Source: Clostridiales bacterium (lineage in GTDB: Bacteria; Bacillota; Clostridia; Christensenellales; Aristaeellaceae). Taken from it: a stretch of DNA of 43,050 nt. The notes beneath the pieces were generated by a model. It ran no database searches. It was given only the letters and a program-made list of their open reading frames with translations, and had not been told where the DNA came from. This document shows, in pieces, positions 1 to 9,101 of this stretch (position 1 is its first letter; each line of letters opens with the position of its first letter). The position numbers and the translations under genes are program-made. The stretch spans positions 1-43,050 of the forward strand of contig JAAYLK010000079.1 in NCBI GenBank assembly GCA_012521895.1, written 5' to 3'.

Positions 1-110
1 AAAAAGAAAATTGAAAATTTGTTGGCAAGCCGCGCGCCCGGTTTTTGCTTGTTTGAGAATCCTCAATCGTGGTACCCGCCCTGCTTCCGCCAACACCGCC
101 CCTTGGATAC

Positions 111-139
111 AAAAAGGAGCGGCCCGAAGGCCGCCCCTT
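111..139 (-). terminator. Intrinsic terminator after oppA
   Basis: On the minus strand a GC-rich stem (GGGGCGGCC / GGCCGCTCC, one G-U pair) with a TTCG loop is followed by TTTTT. It lies about 37 bases beyond the oppA stop codon and ends the opp operon. Positions 1-110 show no gene I can support. Confidence 0.85.
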
Positions 140-175
140 GATGCTTGCCCTGCCAAGGCAGGGAAGGGTTTGGGC

Positions 176-1933
176 TTACTTGTTGACGACGGCGTATTTG
201 AAGAACTTGTAGCCCAGCGGGATGCTGAAGAAGCCTTCCACGTTCTCGTCGATCATGTACAAGTCGGTGTAGTAGTAGATGGGCATGAGGGCGCCGGTTT
301 CCATCAGCATGTCCTCAGCAAGGTGCATCATGGCAAAGCGGGCGGCGTCATCCGTGGTGCCCTTGACGTGCTTGATCAATACATCATAGGTTTCCGTCCA
401 GGTGCCATTTTCAACCTTGACATCCAGCCCAAAGGGGGTCAGGTCCAGGTTGTACATGGCCAGCTCGGCGTGCGCGCCCTTGCCGTACTGCACGTCGTTG
501 TTGCCGGAGCCCGAGGTCCACATATCCAGGAAGGAGATGGGGTCGTTGTAGTCGCCGATCCAGCCGTTGCGCGCCACTTCGTATTGGCCCTCTTTGCGGG
601 TGTTGAGGAAGGTGGCCCACTCCTGGTTGACCAGGTTGGCGGAAATGCCCACGCCCGCCAGCACGCTTTGCAGGTACTCAGCGATGGCCTTGTGGCCGGC
701 AGAGGTGTTGTAGAGGTATTCAAAGGCGGGGAAGTCGGAGAACTGGCCGGTGGCCTCGTCGTAGGTGTAGTACTTCTTCAGCACTTCCAGCGCTGATTCG
801 AAGTTGGCCACATAGGCATCCTCAGACACATCGTAATAGCCGCTGTAGCCTTCGTTGTGGCCGGCATTCTGGTAGAATTCCTTGCCATCAGCATCTGTCA
901 GGCCCGAAGCCACAAAGGTGTTGGCGGGCGTCTGGCCGCCCTGGGCGATGTCAGTGACGATGTAGTTGCGGTCCAGCAGCAAGCCCAGCGCCTTGCGGAC
1001 TTCCGCGTTGGCCTTCTCCAGCTCAACACCGCTCAGGGTGGAGGTGGCGGGCAGCAGGTTTTTGTTGACGTTGAAGTTGACATAGTAGGTTCCCAGCTGG
1101 CCGGCGATGACGAAGGAGTTGGGGTACTCCGTTTTCAAAGTGGCGATTTCGGACACGGGCACGTCGTCAATCAGCTGCCAGGTGCCGTTTTTGAAGTTGG
1201 CCAGCATGTTGTTGGCATCATCCGACAGGAAGGCTTTGATCTCTTCCATCTTGACGGTGTCAGCAGCGTGGTAGTTGGCGTTTTTGGTGAGCGTGATGAC
1301 GGAGTTGTGCTCCCAGCCGGTCATGGTGTAGGGGCCGTTGCCGACATAGGTGGCAGGCTCGGTGGCCCAGGCTTCGTTGGCCACGACGTCTTCACGCACG
1401 GGGAAGTAGGTGGGGAAGGCCAGCAGCTCGTTCCAGTAGGAAACGGCGTTGTTGATGGTGACTTCCAGGGTTTTGTCGTCCTTGGCGGCCACGGCTAGCT
1501 CCTCGCCATAGCCCTTGACAATTTCGAACATGTAGCCATAGTCGGCGCCCAGCTCAGCGCTGGCGGCGCGCTTCCAGGCAAACTCGAAGTCCTTCGCGCT
1601 CAGGGCCTTGCCATCAGACCAGACCAGGCCGTCTTTCAAGGTGTAGGTGTAGGTGACGGTGCCGTCCTCATTGACAACGCCCTCGGGCAGCTCAACCGCC
1701 AGGTCGGGGACGATGACGAATTTGCCATCAGCATCCTGCGCCCAGGTAGCCAGGCCCGCAAACAGGTGCACGATCATCGTCGCGCCGTCTACTGCGGAGT
1801 TGAGGGCGGGGTCAAGGGTGTCGGGTTCAGACGCCAGGGAGACGGAGATGGTGGTTTTGCTCTCCGCAAACGCCACGGCCGTCATTGACAGAACCAGCGC
1901 CAGAACCAAAGCCAGAGAAATCAGTTTTTTCAT
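176..1933 (-). CDS. oppA: Oligopeptide ABC transporter, extracellular peptide-binding protein (OppA-like)
   Basis: This family 5 solute-binding protein captures peptides outside the cell and hands them to the OppBC channel. The ATG at 1933 is chosen over an upstream in-frame start because AGGAGG sits 7 bases before it and a signal peptide (MKK, long Leu/Val/Ala core, cleavage near AFA-ES) begins there. The protein is about 585 aa, normal for the family. It shows family-5 features: an N-terminal SEPDTLDPA segment, a VGNGPYTMTGW segment mid-protein, and DYNDPISFLDMW near the C-terminus. There is no cysteine after the signal peptide, so it is not an obvious lipoprotein, which is unusual for a Gram-positive binding protein. 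It is the last gene of the oppBCDFA operon, 55 bases after oppF. A small hairpin (1963-1977) lies in that gap. The exact peptide preference cannot be read. Confidence 0.93.
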   Translation of the reverse strand: MKKLISLALVLALVLSMTAVAFAESKTTISVSLASEPDTLDPALNSAVDGATMIVHLFAGLATWAQDADGKFVIVPDLAVELPEGVVNEDGTVTYTYTLKDGLVWSDGKALSAKDFEFAWKRAASAELGADYGYMFEIVKGYGEELAVAAKDDKTLEVTINNAVSYWNELLAFPTYFPVREDVVANEAWATEPATYVGNGPYTMTGWEHNSVITLTKNANYHAADTVKMEEIKAFLSDDANNMLANFKNGTWQLIDDVPVSEIATLKTEYPNSFVIAGQLGTYYVNFNVNKNLLPATSTLSGVELEKANAEVRKALGLLLDRNYIVTDIAQGGQTPANTFVASGLTDADGKEFYQNAGHNEGYSGYYDVSEDAYVANFESALEVLKKYYTYDEATGQFSDFPAFEYLYNTSAGHKAIAEYLQSVLAGVGISANLVNQEWATFLNTRKEGQYEVARNGWIGDYNDPISFLDMWTSGSGNNDVQYGKGAHAELAMYNLDLTPFGLDVKVENGTWTETYDVLIKHVKGTTDDAARFAMMHLAEDMLMETGALMPIYYYTDLYMIDENVEGFFSIPLGYKFFKYAVVNK

Positions 1934-1988
1934 GGTTTTTCCTCCTGTGTTATTCATTCAAACGGCGCAAAACGCCGATTAAACCGAG

Positions 1989-2978
1989 TTAATGGATGTG
2001 CTCCAGGCGGTGGCAGGCCACAAAGTGGCCAGGCTTGACCTCTTCAAACGGCGGCATGGACTGGGCACAAACCTCCGCCGCGTACTGGCACCGGGTGCGG
2101 AAGGGGCAGCCGCTAGGAGCGTTGAGAGGGCTGGGGATGTCGCCTTTTAGCACAATGCGCTTGTTGGCGCGGGCCATCCTGGGATCGGGCAGGGGAACAG
2201 AGGACAGGAGCGAGCGGGAGTAGGGGTGCAGGGGGTGGTTGTAGATTTCCTCCGCCGGGGCCAACTCTACCATCTTACCCAGATACATGACGGCGATGCG
2301 GTCTGAGATGTGGCGCACCACCAGCAGGTCATGGGCGATGAAGAGATAGGTGAGCTGGAGGCGTTCCTGCAACTCATCAAACATGTTGATGACCTGCGCC
2401 TGGATGGAGACGTCCAGAGCCGACACCGGCTCGTCGCAGACGATGAACCCCGGGTTGATGGCAAGCGAGCGCGCGATGCCGATGCGCTGGCGCTGGCCGC
2501 CGGAAAACTCGTGCGCGTAGCGGGAGGCGTGCTCGGAGTTTAAGCCCACCAGTTCCAGCAGCTCCAGCACCCGGGCGTTGCGCTTGGCCTTATCCTTGTA
2601 CATCTTGTGGACGTCCAGAGGTTCCGCCACGATGTCGGACACCGTCATGCGCGGGTTGAGAGAGGAGTAGGGATCCTGGAACACCATGGTGGCCTTCTTG
2701 CGCAGGTTGCGGATGTCCTCAGGCGTCTCCATCTTCTGCCCATCAAACCAGACCTCGCCCCCGGTGGGCTTGTACAAATGCAGCATGGAGCGCCCCACCG
2801 TGGTCTTCCCGCAGCCGGATTCACCCACCAGGCCCAGGGTCTCCCCCCGGTTGATGGTGAAGGAGACATCATCCACCGCCTTCAGGGGCTTGGTGCGGAA
2901 AAAACCGACATCAATATCAAAATACTGTTTTAACCCCTTGACCTCAACCAGCGGGCTGTGTTTTTTCTGTTCAATCAT
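1989..2978 (-). CDS. oppF: Oligopeptide ABC transporter ATP-binding protein (OppF-like)
   Basis: Cytoplasmic ATPase that energises peptide uptake with OppD. Visible motifs are Walker [10 protein letters not shown], the ABC signature LSGGQ-like [16 protein letters not shown], Walker [13 protein letters not shown] and a switch histidine (FIAHDL). The C-terminal oligopeptide/dipeptide extension has the Cys-rich segment [15 protein letters not shown], which in this family can bind an Fe-S cluster. Length is 329 aa, typical of OppF. The ATG at 2978 overlaps the end of oppD by 8 bases, so the two are translationally coupled. Confidence 0.95.
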   Translation of the reverse strand: MIEQKKHSPLVEVKGLKQYFDIDVGFFRTKPLKAVDDVSFTINRGETLGLVGESGCGKTTVGRSMLHLYKPTGGEVWFDGQKMETPEDIRNLRKKATMVFQDPYSSLNPRMTVSDIVAEPLDVHKMYKDKAKRNARVLELLELVGLNSEHASRYAHEFSGGQRQRIGIARSLAINPGFIVCDEPVSALDVSIQAQVINMFDELQERLQLTYLFIAHDLLVVRHISDRIAVMYLGKMVELAPAEEIYNHPLHPYSRSLLSSVPLPDPRMARANKRIVLKGDIPSPLNAPSGCPFRTRCQYAAEVCAQSMPPFEEVKPGHFVACHRLEHIH

Positions 2979-4005
2979 GGTGTTTCACCCCTTCTTCATA
3001 GGGAATGGGTGCGCCTTGTTTGCCCGCCTCACTGTCCATAAAGTCTTTGACGTTAATCCAGCAGGCGGCATAGTGGTCCTGGTTGATCACCAGCATTCCC
3101 GGGCGGCGGGAGAGGCAGACCTTCATCGCCCTGTCACAGCGGGGCGCGAAGGGGCAGCCTTTGGGCATGTTGAGCAAGTCTACCGGCGTGCCGGAGATGG
3201 GTTCCAGGCATTGGCCGTTGTTGGCGGCGGTGGGGATGGAGCGCATCAGGCCCTTGGTGTACTCGTGGCGGGGGTTGTAGAAAATCTCCTCCGCCGTGCC
3301 GCGCTCACAGATGCTGCCCGCGTACATCACCACCACCTCATCGCACATCTGGGCTACCACGCCCAGATCGTGGGTGATGAGGATGATGGACATGCCCAGT
3401 TTGTGCTGCAAATCCTGCATTAAATCCAAAATCTGTGCCTGGATGGTGACATCAAGCGCCGTGGTAGGCTCATCAGCGATGAGGATGTCCGGCTCATTGG
3501 CCAGAGCCATGGCAATCATCACGCGCTGGCGCATGCCGCCGGACAATTCAAAGGGGTATTGCTTCATGCGCTTTTTGGGCTCATTCACATTGACCAGCTG
3601 CAGCATCTCCAGCGCGCGCTCACGGGCTTGCCTGCGGTTGCGCCCTGTGTGCAGCATGATGCCTTCCATGAGCTGTTTTTCAATGGTGTAGGTAGGGTTG
3701 AGGGAGGTCATGGGGTCCTGGAAGATGATGGAAATTTTGTTACCGCGGATGCCGTGCATCACCTTTTCGTCCGCGCCCACAATCTCCGTATCTTCCAGCT
3801 TGATGCTGCCGTGGACAATTTTGCCAGTGGGAGCCAGGATGCGCATGATGGAGTAAGCCGTGACCGATTTGCCCGAGCCCGATTCCCCCACGATGCCCAG
3901 GATTTTGCCGCGGTCTAAGTTAAAGGTGATGCCGTCCACTGCCTTCACTTCACCGGCGTCGGTGAAAAAGGAGGTGTGCAGGTCTTTGACTTGAAGTAAG
4001 GACAT
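2971..4005 (-). CDS. oppD: Oligopeptide ABC transporter ATP-binding protein (OppD-like)
   Basis: Second ATPase of the peptide importer. Walker A GESGSGKS, signature [16 protein letters not shown], Walker [13 protein letters not shown] and the switch histidine ([11 protein letters not shown]) are all present. The C-terminus has the same Cys segment ([15 protein letters not shown]) as OppF. The start is the ATG at 4005, preceded by AAGGAGGGG; in-frame starts upstream lie inside oppC and have no site. That gives 344 aa. It starts 13 bases after the oppC stop and overlaps oppF by 8 bases. Confidence 0.95.
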   Translation of the reverse strand: MSLLQVKDLHTSFFTDAGEVKAVDGITFNLDRGKILGIVGESGSGKSVTAYSIMRILAPTGKIVHGSIKLEDTEIVGADEKVMHGIRGNKISIIFQDPMTSLNPTYTIEKQLMEGIMLHTGRNRRQARERALEMLQLVNVNEPKKRMKQYPFELSGGMRQRVMIAMALANEPDILIADEPTTALDVTIQAQILDLMQDLQHKLGMSIILITHDLGVVAQMCDEVVVMYAGSICERGTAEEIFYNPRHEYTKGLMRSIPTAANNGQCLEPISGTPVDLLNMPKGCPFAPRCDRAMKVCLSRRPGMLVINQDHYAACWINVKDFMDSEAGKQGAPIPYEEGVKHHD

Positions 4006-4018
4006 CTGTCTCCCCTCC

Positions 4019-5077
4019 TTATGAATTGAGCTTGGGGTCAAAGGCATCGCGCAGGCCATCACCAAAAAGGTTGAGCGACAGCACGATGAGGCAAATCACC
4101 AGGGCCGGCAAAAGCAAACGGTGGGTGTAGGTGGACAAGCCGTCCAGGGCATCTGATGCGAGCGAGCCCAGGGAGGGCATGGGCGCGTTGACCCCCAGGC
4201 CCAAAAAGGACAGGAAGCTCTCGGTAAAGATGGCGTTGGGGATCTGAAGCGCTGTGGAGATGATGACCACGGAGATGCTGTTGGGCAAAAGGTGCTTGGT
4301 GATAATCCACTTGCCCCGGGCTCCGGTGACTTTGCTGGCCAGGACGTATTCCTGTTCCTTCAAGGACAGAATTTGCCCGCGGATCAAGCGCGCCATGCTC
4401 ACCCAGTACAACAGGCCAAACACGATGAACATGGAGATGATGTTGGAGCCGATTTTCTCCAGGATGGTGCCTTCGGTCTTGAGCACCTCGCCCAGCACCA
4501 CCGCAAGCAAGATAATGACCAGCATGTCCGGCAGGGAGTAGATGATGTCCACGATGCGCATGATGATGAGGTCGGCCTTGCCGCCCATGTACCCGGCGAT
4601 GGAGCCAATCGTCATGCCGATCACCAGCACGATGATGCTGGCAAAAAAGCCAACCGCCAGGGAAATGCGCGTGCCGTAGACCACGCGGATAAAGTAATCG
4701 CGCCCATGGGCGTCCGTGCCAAAGATGTGCGGGAAGACTTTTTCGCCGTTGTCAATCTTCTTTTGCTCGGTTTTTCCGTACTGGAAGGGGGCCAGGTTGT
4801 TGTAGCTGCTGTCCACCGGCCGCCCGGGTGTGACTCCCAGCATCTTATCATACGAATAGGGCCACACCATGGGGATGATAATCGTGGACAGGGTGATCAG
4901 GATGATCAGGATAAGGCTGACCGTGGCCACGGGGTTTTTAAGCAGCCTTTTGACCCCGTCTTTAAAAAAGGTGGACGAGGGGCGCAGCTTTGAGATGGTT
5001 TCCTTCTCTTCTTGGGTGGCCGGGGCAAAATCTTTCACGTCCAGGTGCATGCTGAACGGTCTTTTTTCAATGGTCAA
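4019..5077 (-). CDS. oppC: Oligopeptide ABC transporter permease (OppC-like)
   Basis: Membrane channel subunit that pairs with OppB. It has a long cytoplasmic N-terminus, a first membrane segment near residues 48-70, an extracellular loop with IFGTDAHGRDYFIRVVYGTRISL (the typical OppC start of the permease domain), then five more membrane helices. An EAA-type loop (LASKVTGARGKWIITKHLLPN) docks the ATPases. The start is TTG at 5077, with AGGAGG 7 bases upstream; an ATG nine codons later lacks a site. Length is 352 aa. It lies 17 bases after oppB. Confidence 0.93.
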   Translation of the reverse strand: MTIEKRPFSMHLDVKDFAPATQEEKETISKLRPSSTFFKDGVKRLLKNPVATVSLILIILITLSTIIIPMVWPYSYDKMLGVTPGRPVDSSYNNLAPFQYGKTEQKKIDNGEKVFPHIFGTDAHGRDYFIRVVYGTRISLAVGFFASIIVLVIGMTIGSIAGYMGGKADLIIMRIVDIIYSLPDMLVIILLAVVLGEVLKTEGTILEKIGSNIISMFIVFGLLYWVSMARLIRGQILSLKEQEYVLASKVTGARGKWIITKHLLPNSISVVIISTALQIPNAIFTESFLSFLGLGVNAPMPSLGSLASDALDGLSTYTHRLLLPALVICLIVLSLNLFGDGLRDAFDPKLNS

Positions 5078-5094
5078 TTTCTTCCTCCTGCCGC

Positions 5095-6024
5095 TTACTC
5101 AAACTCGATCCGGGGATCGACGACCTTGTAGAGAATATCACTGACCAGGTTCATCACCACAATCAAGGAGGCCAGGAAGATGGTGGTGCCCATGATCATG
5201 GTGTAGTCACGGTTGGTGATGCTGGAGATAAACTGCCGCCCGATACCCGGTACGGCGAAGATTTTTTCCACCACCATGGAGCCGGTCACGATGAAGGCCA
5301 GCATGGGACCAAAGTAAGTGATGACCGGGATCAGCGCGTTTTTGAGCGCGTGGCCAAAGATGATCCGGGGACCGGACACGCCCTTGGCGCGCGCGGTGCG
5401 GATGTAGTCCTGCCCCAAAACATCCAGCATGGACGAGCGCGTGAGGCGGGTGATGTAGGCCATGGGATAGAGCATCAGGGTGATGACCGGTAAAATGAGG
5501 CCCTCGGCGGTAGAGCCATTGGCCGGCAGCCAGCCCAGGGTGACTGAAAAAAGAATTAATAAGAGCGACCCCATGATGAAGGAAGGCATGGAGACAAAGG
5601 CGGTGGTGACCACCATGATGACCTTGTCGATGAATTTGTTGCGCCGCAGGGCCGCCACCGCGCCCAGCACAATACCAATGGCGGCCGCGCCAACAGCCGC
5701 AATCACGCCCAGTTTAGCGGAGGTCTTCATGCCATTTAGAATGATGTCAATCACGCTGCGTCCACGCTGCTTGAGCGAGGGGCCAAAGTCAAAGCGGGTG
5801 ACAATCTCGTTTAAGTAGGTGGTGTACTGCACAAACAAGGGTTTGTCCAGGCCGTACTTGGCCTCCAGCGCCGCCTGCGCCTCCTTGGTGATGGCCTTTT
5901 CCTTGGTGAAGGGGCCGCCGGGCACCGCGTGCATGACCGAAAAAGTAATGGTGATGACGATCCAGATGGTGAGCACAGCCAGAACAATTCTCTTGAGGAT
6001 GTAGAAGATGTTCTTGGTATTCAA
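5095..6024 (-). CDS. oppB: Oligopeptide ABC transporter permease (OppB-like)
   Basis: First gene of the opp operon and partner of OppC. It has six predicted membrane helices, the N-terminal pattern KRIVLAVLTIWIVITITF, the periplasmic-side segment DFGPSLKQRGRSVIDII and the EAA-type loop YIRTARAKGVSGPRIIFGHALKN. I prefer the TTG at 6024 because GAGGAAGG lies about 11 bases before it. A TTG at 6045 is in frame but has no ribosome binding site, and the Shine-Dalgarno-like sequence would fall inside it. Length is about 309 aa. Transcription likely starts from the promoter at 6105-6133. Confidence 0.9.
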   Translation of the reverse strand: MNTKNIFYILKRIVLAVLTIWIVITITFSVMHAVPGGPFTKEKAITKEAQAALEAKYGLDKPLFVQYTTYLNEIVTRFDFGPSLKQRGRSVIDIILNGMKTSAKLGVIAAVGAAAIGIVLGAVAALRRNKFIDKVIMVVTTAFVSMPSFIMGSLLLILFSVTLGWLPANGSTAEGLILPVITLMLYPMAYITRLTRSSMLDVLGQDYIRTARAKGVSGPRIIFGHALKNALIPVITYFGPMLAFIVTGSMVVEKIFAVPGIGRQFISSITNRDYTMIMGTTIFLASLIVVMNLVSDILYKVVDPRIEFE

Positions 6025-6092
6025 ATCAACGCCTGCCTTCCTCAAATACGGGATGGATATTGATCATTCCTCTGCGCGCGACAGCGCCGCAG

Positions 6093-6145
6093 CAAGGTAT
6101 TCCTATCTTATACCGATTCACCCAACCTTGCAAGTATATACCTTG
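6093..6145 (-). promoter_or_regulatory. opp promoter with flanking inverted repeat
   Basis: The minus strand carries TTGCAA (6128-6133), a 17-base spacer and TAAGAT (6105-6110), about 80 bases before oppB. It is bracketed by a perfect 8-bp inverted repeat, CAAGGTAT (6093-6100) and ATACCTTG (6138-6145). A third ACCTTG lies at the -35 region (6125-6130). The repeats could be operator half-sites for an unidentified regulator; that part is inference. Confidence 0.55.
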
Positions 6146-6271
6146 TATGGTTTTTTGTGTCCAGTTTCCGTCCGATAAACACAGAATAAACGATGCAGGC
6201 CTGCATAATATTCATGGTTTGAGCAGCCCGGGGAACGGGTAAACCAAGTTTTACGGGCCGACGCCAGGCAG

Positions 6272-6300
6272 TTGACACTGCGGGTTTACCCCTATATACT
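6272..6300 (+). promoter_or_regulatory. Sigma-A type promoter of the ribonucleotide reductase gene
   Basis: TTGACA (6272-6277), a 17-base spacer and TATACT (6295-6300) form a near-consensus promoter about 57 bases before the nrdA start. The -10 element lies inside the first NrdR-like box. Confidence 0.85.
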
Positions 6301-6336
6301 GCGGGGTACAGTTTTTACAACCACCACATCTTGTGG
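6289..6336 (+). promoter_or_regulatory. Tandem NrdR-like boxes
   Basis: Two 16-bp near-palindromes resemble the NrdR consensus acaCwAtATaTwGtgt. Box 1 (6289-6304) reads CCCCTATATACTGCGG and box 2 (6321-6336) reads CCACCACATCTTGTGG. Their starts are 32 bp apart, about three helical turns, which is the spacing expected for NrdR pairs. Box 1 covers the promoter -10, so binding should block transcription. The repressor gene itself is not in the window. Confidence 0.72.
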
Positions 6337-6356
6337 GACGGGAAGGAATAGAGGAC

Positions 6357-8915
6357 ATGAGCACGCTTTTTACACTCCCTGCCGCCATCATCAAGCGCTC
6401 CGGCGCGACAGAGGGCTATGACGCGCGAAAAATCCGCCGCGCCATCAGCAAGGCTTTTGACGCCACCCAGGAAACAATTGCCGATGAGCGGCTGGATCAG
6501 ATTGTACACAATGTGGAAGAAATGATGGCCGCCCTGGTTACAAAGGGCGAGGACTTCACCGTGGAGCGCGTGCAGGACATGGCCGAAATGGCCCTGATGC
6601 AATCGGGCTTCTTCCCCCAGGCCAAGGCCTACATCCTATACCGCGATGTGCGGCGCAAAAAGCGCGAGGACAAGCAAAAGCTGCTGGCCTACTTCCCGGA
6701 TTTTGAGGAGCTGGCCCCCGTGCTGTCGGGCATCGAGCGCGACTTTGCCCAGGAGGAATACGGCCTGGGCGTGCTGACGCGCAAGTTCCAGTCCCTGTAC
6801 AAAGAGGACAAGGCCCTGCAGGAGCGCATGGACGTACTGACCCGCGCCGCCATCGAGCTGACGGACAAGGAAGCCGCGCGCTGGGAGTTCATTGCCGGGC
6901 GCTTGTTCAACACCAGCTACCGCTTTAACCTCCGCCAGCGCGAGCAGGCGCTGAACCTGAACAGCTACTATGAGAAGCTGGTCTACCTGGACAGCCAGGG
7001 CTTGCTGGCGGACATGATGCTGAAGAACTACACGCAGGAAGAGATTGAGCAGGCCGCCGCCTTCATGGACTTTAAGCGGGATGATCTGCTGCCCTACTCC
7101 GGCATCGAGCTGGTCACCAAGCGTTACGTCATCAGCAACCGCCGCCATGAGGCGCTGGAATCGGTGCAGGAGATGTACCTGGGCATCGCCCTGTTTCTGG
7201 CCATCCCCGAGAAAAAGGAAGAGCGCCTCACCTGGGTCAAGCGTTTTTACGACATGCTAAGCCAGCTCAAGGTGACCATGGCCACCCCCACCCTGTCAAA
7301 CGCCCGCAAGCCCTACCACCAGCTGTCCAGCTGCTTTATTGACACGGTGCCCGACGACCTGCAGGGCATCTACCACAGCATCTCCAACTTCGCCAATGTC
7401 AGTAAGTACGGCGGCGGCATGGGGCTGTACTTTGGCAAGGTGCGCTCCGCCGGCGCCACCATCCGCGGCTTTGAAGGCGCGGCGGGCGGCGTCATCCGCT
7501 GGATCCGCCTGGCCAACGACACCGCGGTGGCGGTGGACCAGCTGGGCGTGCGCCAGGGCGCGGTCGCCGTGTACCTGGATGTCTGGCACCGCGACCTGCC
7601 GGAGTTTTTGCAGCTGCGCACCAACAACGGCGATGACCGCATGAAGGCGCACGACGTCTTCCCCGCGGTATGCATGCCCGACTACTTCTATGAGCAGTTA
7701 AAAGACAACATGAACGGGGACTGGTACCTGTTTGACCCCCATGAGATTAAGACCCGCAAGGGCTGGTCGCTGGAGGACAGCTTTGGTACGGAGTGGAAAG
7801 ACAAGTACCTGGAGCTGGTGAACGACCCCGCCGTCACCCGCCGCGCCATTCCGCTCAAGGACCTGGTGCGCCTCATCATCAAATCCGCGGTGGAGACGGG
7901 CACACCCTTTGTGTTCAACCGCGACCACGTCAACCGCATGAACCCCAACCCGCACAAGGGCATGATTTACTGCTCCAACCTGTGCACCGAAATCGCCCAG
8001 AACATGTCGGGCGTTGACCTGGTGGACCAGCGCGTGGAAACGGTGGACGGGGAGACGGTGGTGGTCACCGTCACCAAGCCCGGGGACTACGTGGTGTGCA
8101 ACCTGGCCAGCCTCAACCTGGGCAAGATTGACGTGGACGACCAGGTGGAGCTGTCCGGCCTCATCACCTCCTCCGTGCGGGCGCTTGACAACGTAATTGA
8201 GCTGAACTACTACCCCGTGCCCTACGCCCAGATCAACAACCGCCGCTACCGCCCCATCGGCCTGGGCGTGGCCGGCTACCACCACCTGCTGGCCCTGCGC
8301 GGCATCCCCTGGGAGAGCGAGGAGCATTTGCTGCTGGCCGACCGTGTGTTTGAGGACATCAACTACCACACCATCAAGGCCAGCCTGGAGGTTGCCCGGC
8401 AGAAGGGCGCCTATGAATACTTCCCCGGCTCCGACTGGGAGACCGGCGCCTATTTTGACAAGCGCGATTACACCAGCGAGCGCTGGCAGAAGCTGAAGAA
8501 GGATGTGGCCAAAGACGGCCTGCGCAACGGCTACCTGCTGGCCGTGGCGCCCACCTCCTCCATCTCCATCATCGCCGGCACCACCGCGGGCATCGACCCC
8601 ATCATGGACCGCTTCTACTACGACGAGAAGAAGTCCGGCCTCATCCCCCGCGCGGCGCCCGATTTGAACATGCACACCTACTGGTTTTACAAGTCCGCCC
8701 ACACCATCGACCAGCGCTGGTCGGTGCGCGCCAACGGCATCCGCCAGCGCCACATCGACCAGGCCCAGTCCATGAACCTGTACATCACCAACGACTACAG
8801 CTTCCGCCAGGTGCTGGAGCTGTACCAGCTGGCCTGGCAGGAGGGCGTGAAGACGGTGTACTACATCCGCTCCAAGGCTTTGGAAGTGGACGAGTGCGAG
8901 AGCTGCTCGACCTAA
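6357..8915 (+). CDS. nrdA: Class I ribonucleoside-diphosphate reductase, alpha (catalytic) subunit
   Basis: The enzyme reduces ribonucleotides to deoxyribonucleotides. Counting from the ATG at 6357 (GGAAGG about 10 bases upstream; a GTG at 6333 lies inside an NrdR-like box), the protein is 852 aa. Residues about 1-95 form an ATP-cone allosteric domain (IKRSGATEGYDARKIRRAI). The catalytic barrel holds the redox cysteine in LSSCF (near 326), the NLCTE triad (Asn 541, Cys 543, Glu 545), the PTSSIS phosphate-binding segment, and the Tyr-Tyr radical-transfer pair in VYYIRSK. The C-terminal tail ends in ECESC, the shuttle cysteine pair. The Tyr pair and this tail favour class I over the B12-dependent class II. 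No beta (NrdB) gene is adjacent, so the radical-generating partner must be encoded elsewhere. Confidence 0.92.
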   Translation: MSTLFTLPAAIIKRSGATEGYDARKIRRAISKAFDATQETIADERLDQIVHNVEEMMAALVTKGEDFTVERVQDMAEMALMQSGFFPQAKAYILYRDVRRKKREDKQKLLAYFPDFEELAPVLSGIERDFAQEEYGLGVLTRKFQSLYKEDKALQERMDVLTRAAIELTDKEAARWEFIAGRLFNTSYRFNLRQREQALNLNSYYEKLVYLDSQGLLADMMLKNYTQEEIEQAAAFMDFKRDDLLPYSGIELVTKRYVISNRRHEALESVQEMYLGIALFLAIPEKKEERLTWVKRFYDMLSQLKVTMATPTLSNARKPYHQLSSCFIDTVPDDLQGIYHSISNFANVSKYGGGMGLYFGKVRSAGATIRGFEGAAGGVIRWIRLANDTAVAVDQLGVRQGAVAVYLDVWHRDLPEFLQLRTNNGDDRMKAHDVFPAVCMPDYFYEQLKDNMNGDWYLFDPHEIKTRKGWSLEDSFGTEWKDKYLELVNDPAVTRRAIPLKDLVRLIIKSAVETGTPFVFNRDHVNRMNPNPHKGMIYCSNLCTEIAQNMSGVDLVDQRVETVDGETVVVTVTKPGDYVVCNLASLNLGKIDVDDQVELSGLITSSVRALDNVIELNYYPVPYAQINNRRYRPIGLGVAGYHHLLALRGIPWESEEHLLLADRVFEDINYHTIKASLEVARQKGAYEYFPGSDWETGAYFDKRDYTSERWQKLKKDVAKDGLRNGYLLAVAPTSSISIIAGTTAGIDPIMDRFYYDEKKSGLIPRAAPDLNMHTYWFYKSAHTIDQRWSVRANGIRQRHIDQAQSMNLYITNDYSFRQVLELYQLAWQEGVKTVYYIRSKALEVDECESCST

Positions 8916-8921
8916 CAGTTG

Positions 8922-9016
8922 CAAAGAAGTGTCTGCGGACACTTCTTTGTTTTGGAGGAACCGGAATTTCTACCTGTTCGGCTTCGCTATGCTCGCCTCA
9001 CGGCCGGTAGAAATTC
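8922..9016 (+). repeat. Double-hairpin dispersed repeat, copy A
   Basis: It begins 6 bases after the nrdA stop. Hairpin 1 has 12-bp arms (8922-8933 and 8938-8949) with loop TGCG and is followed by TTTT. Then comes a TTGGAGGAAC linker. Hairpin 2 has 11-bp arms GAATTTCTACC (8964-8974) and GGTAGAAATTC (9006-9016) around a 31-base loop. A second copy lies at 35524-35608. Each of the two stems differs between the copies at one base pair, and both changes are compensatory. Confidence 0.85.
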
Positions 9017-9101
9017 GCGGAATGGATTATTACTTTAAGTGCCCTCAATTCACAATGGTCGTATGCCCTCTCTTGCGTTCGGACATTCTCCCTTGTTCAT
9101 T

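Noticed and set aside
11-796. 261-aa plus-strand frame at the left end
   Set aside because: Overlaps oppA and its terminator; no coding signal in the first 175 bases.
7698-8942. 414-aa open frame on the minus strand
   Set aside because: Antisense shadow of nrdA with no ribosome site or recognisable motif.
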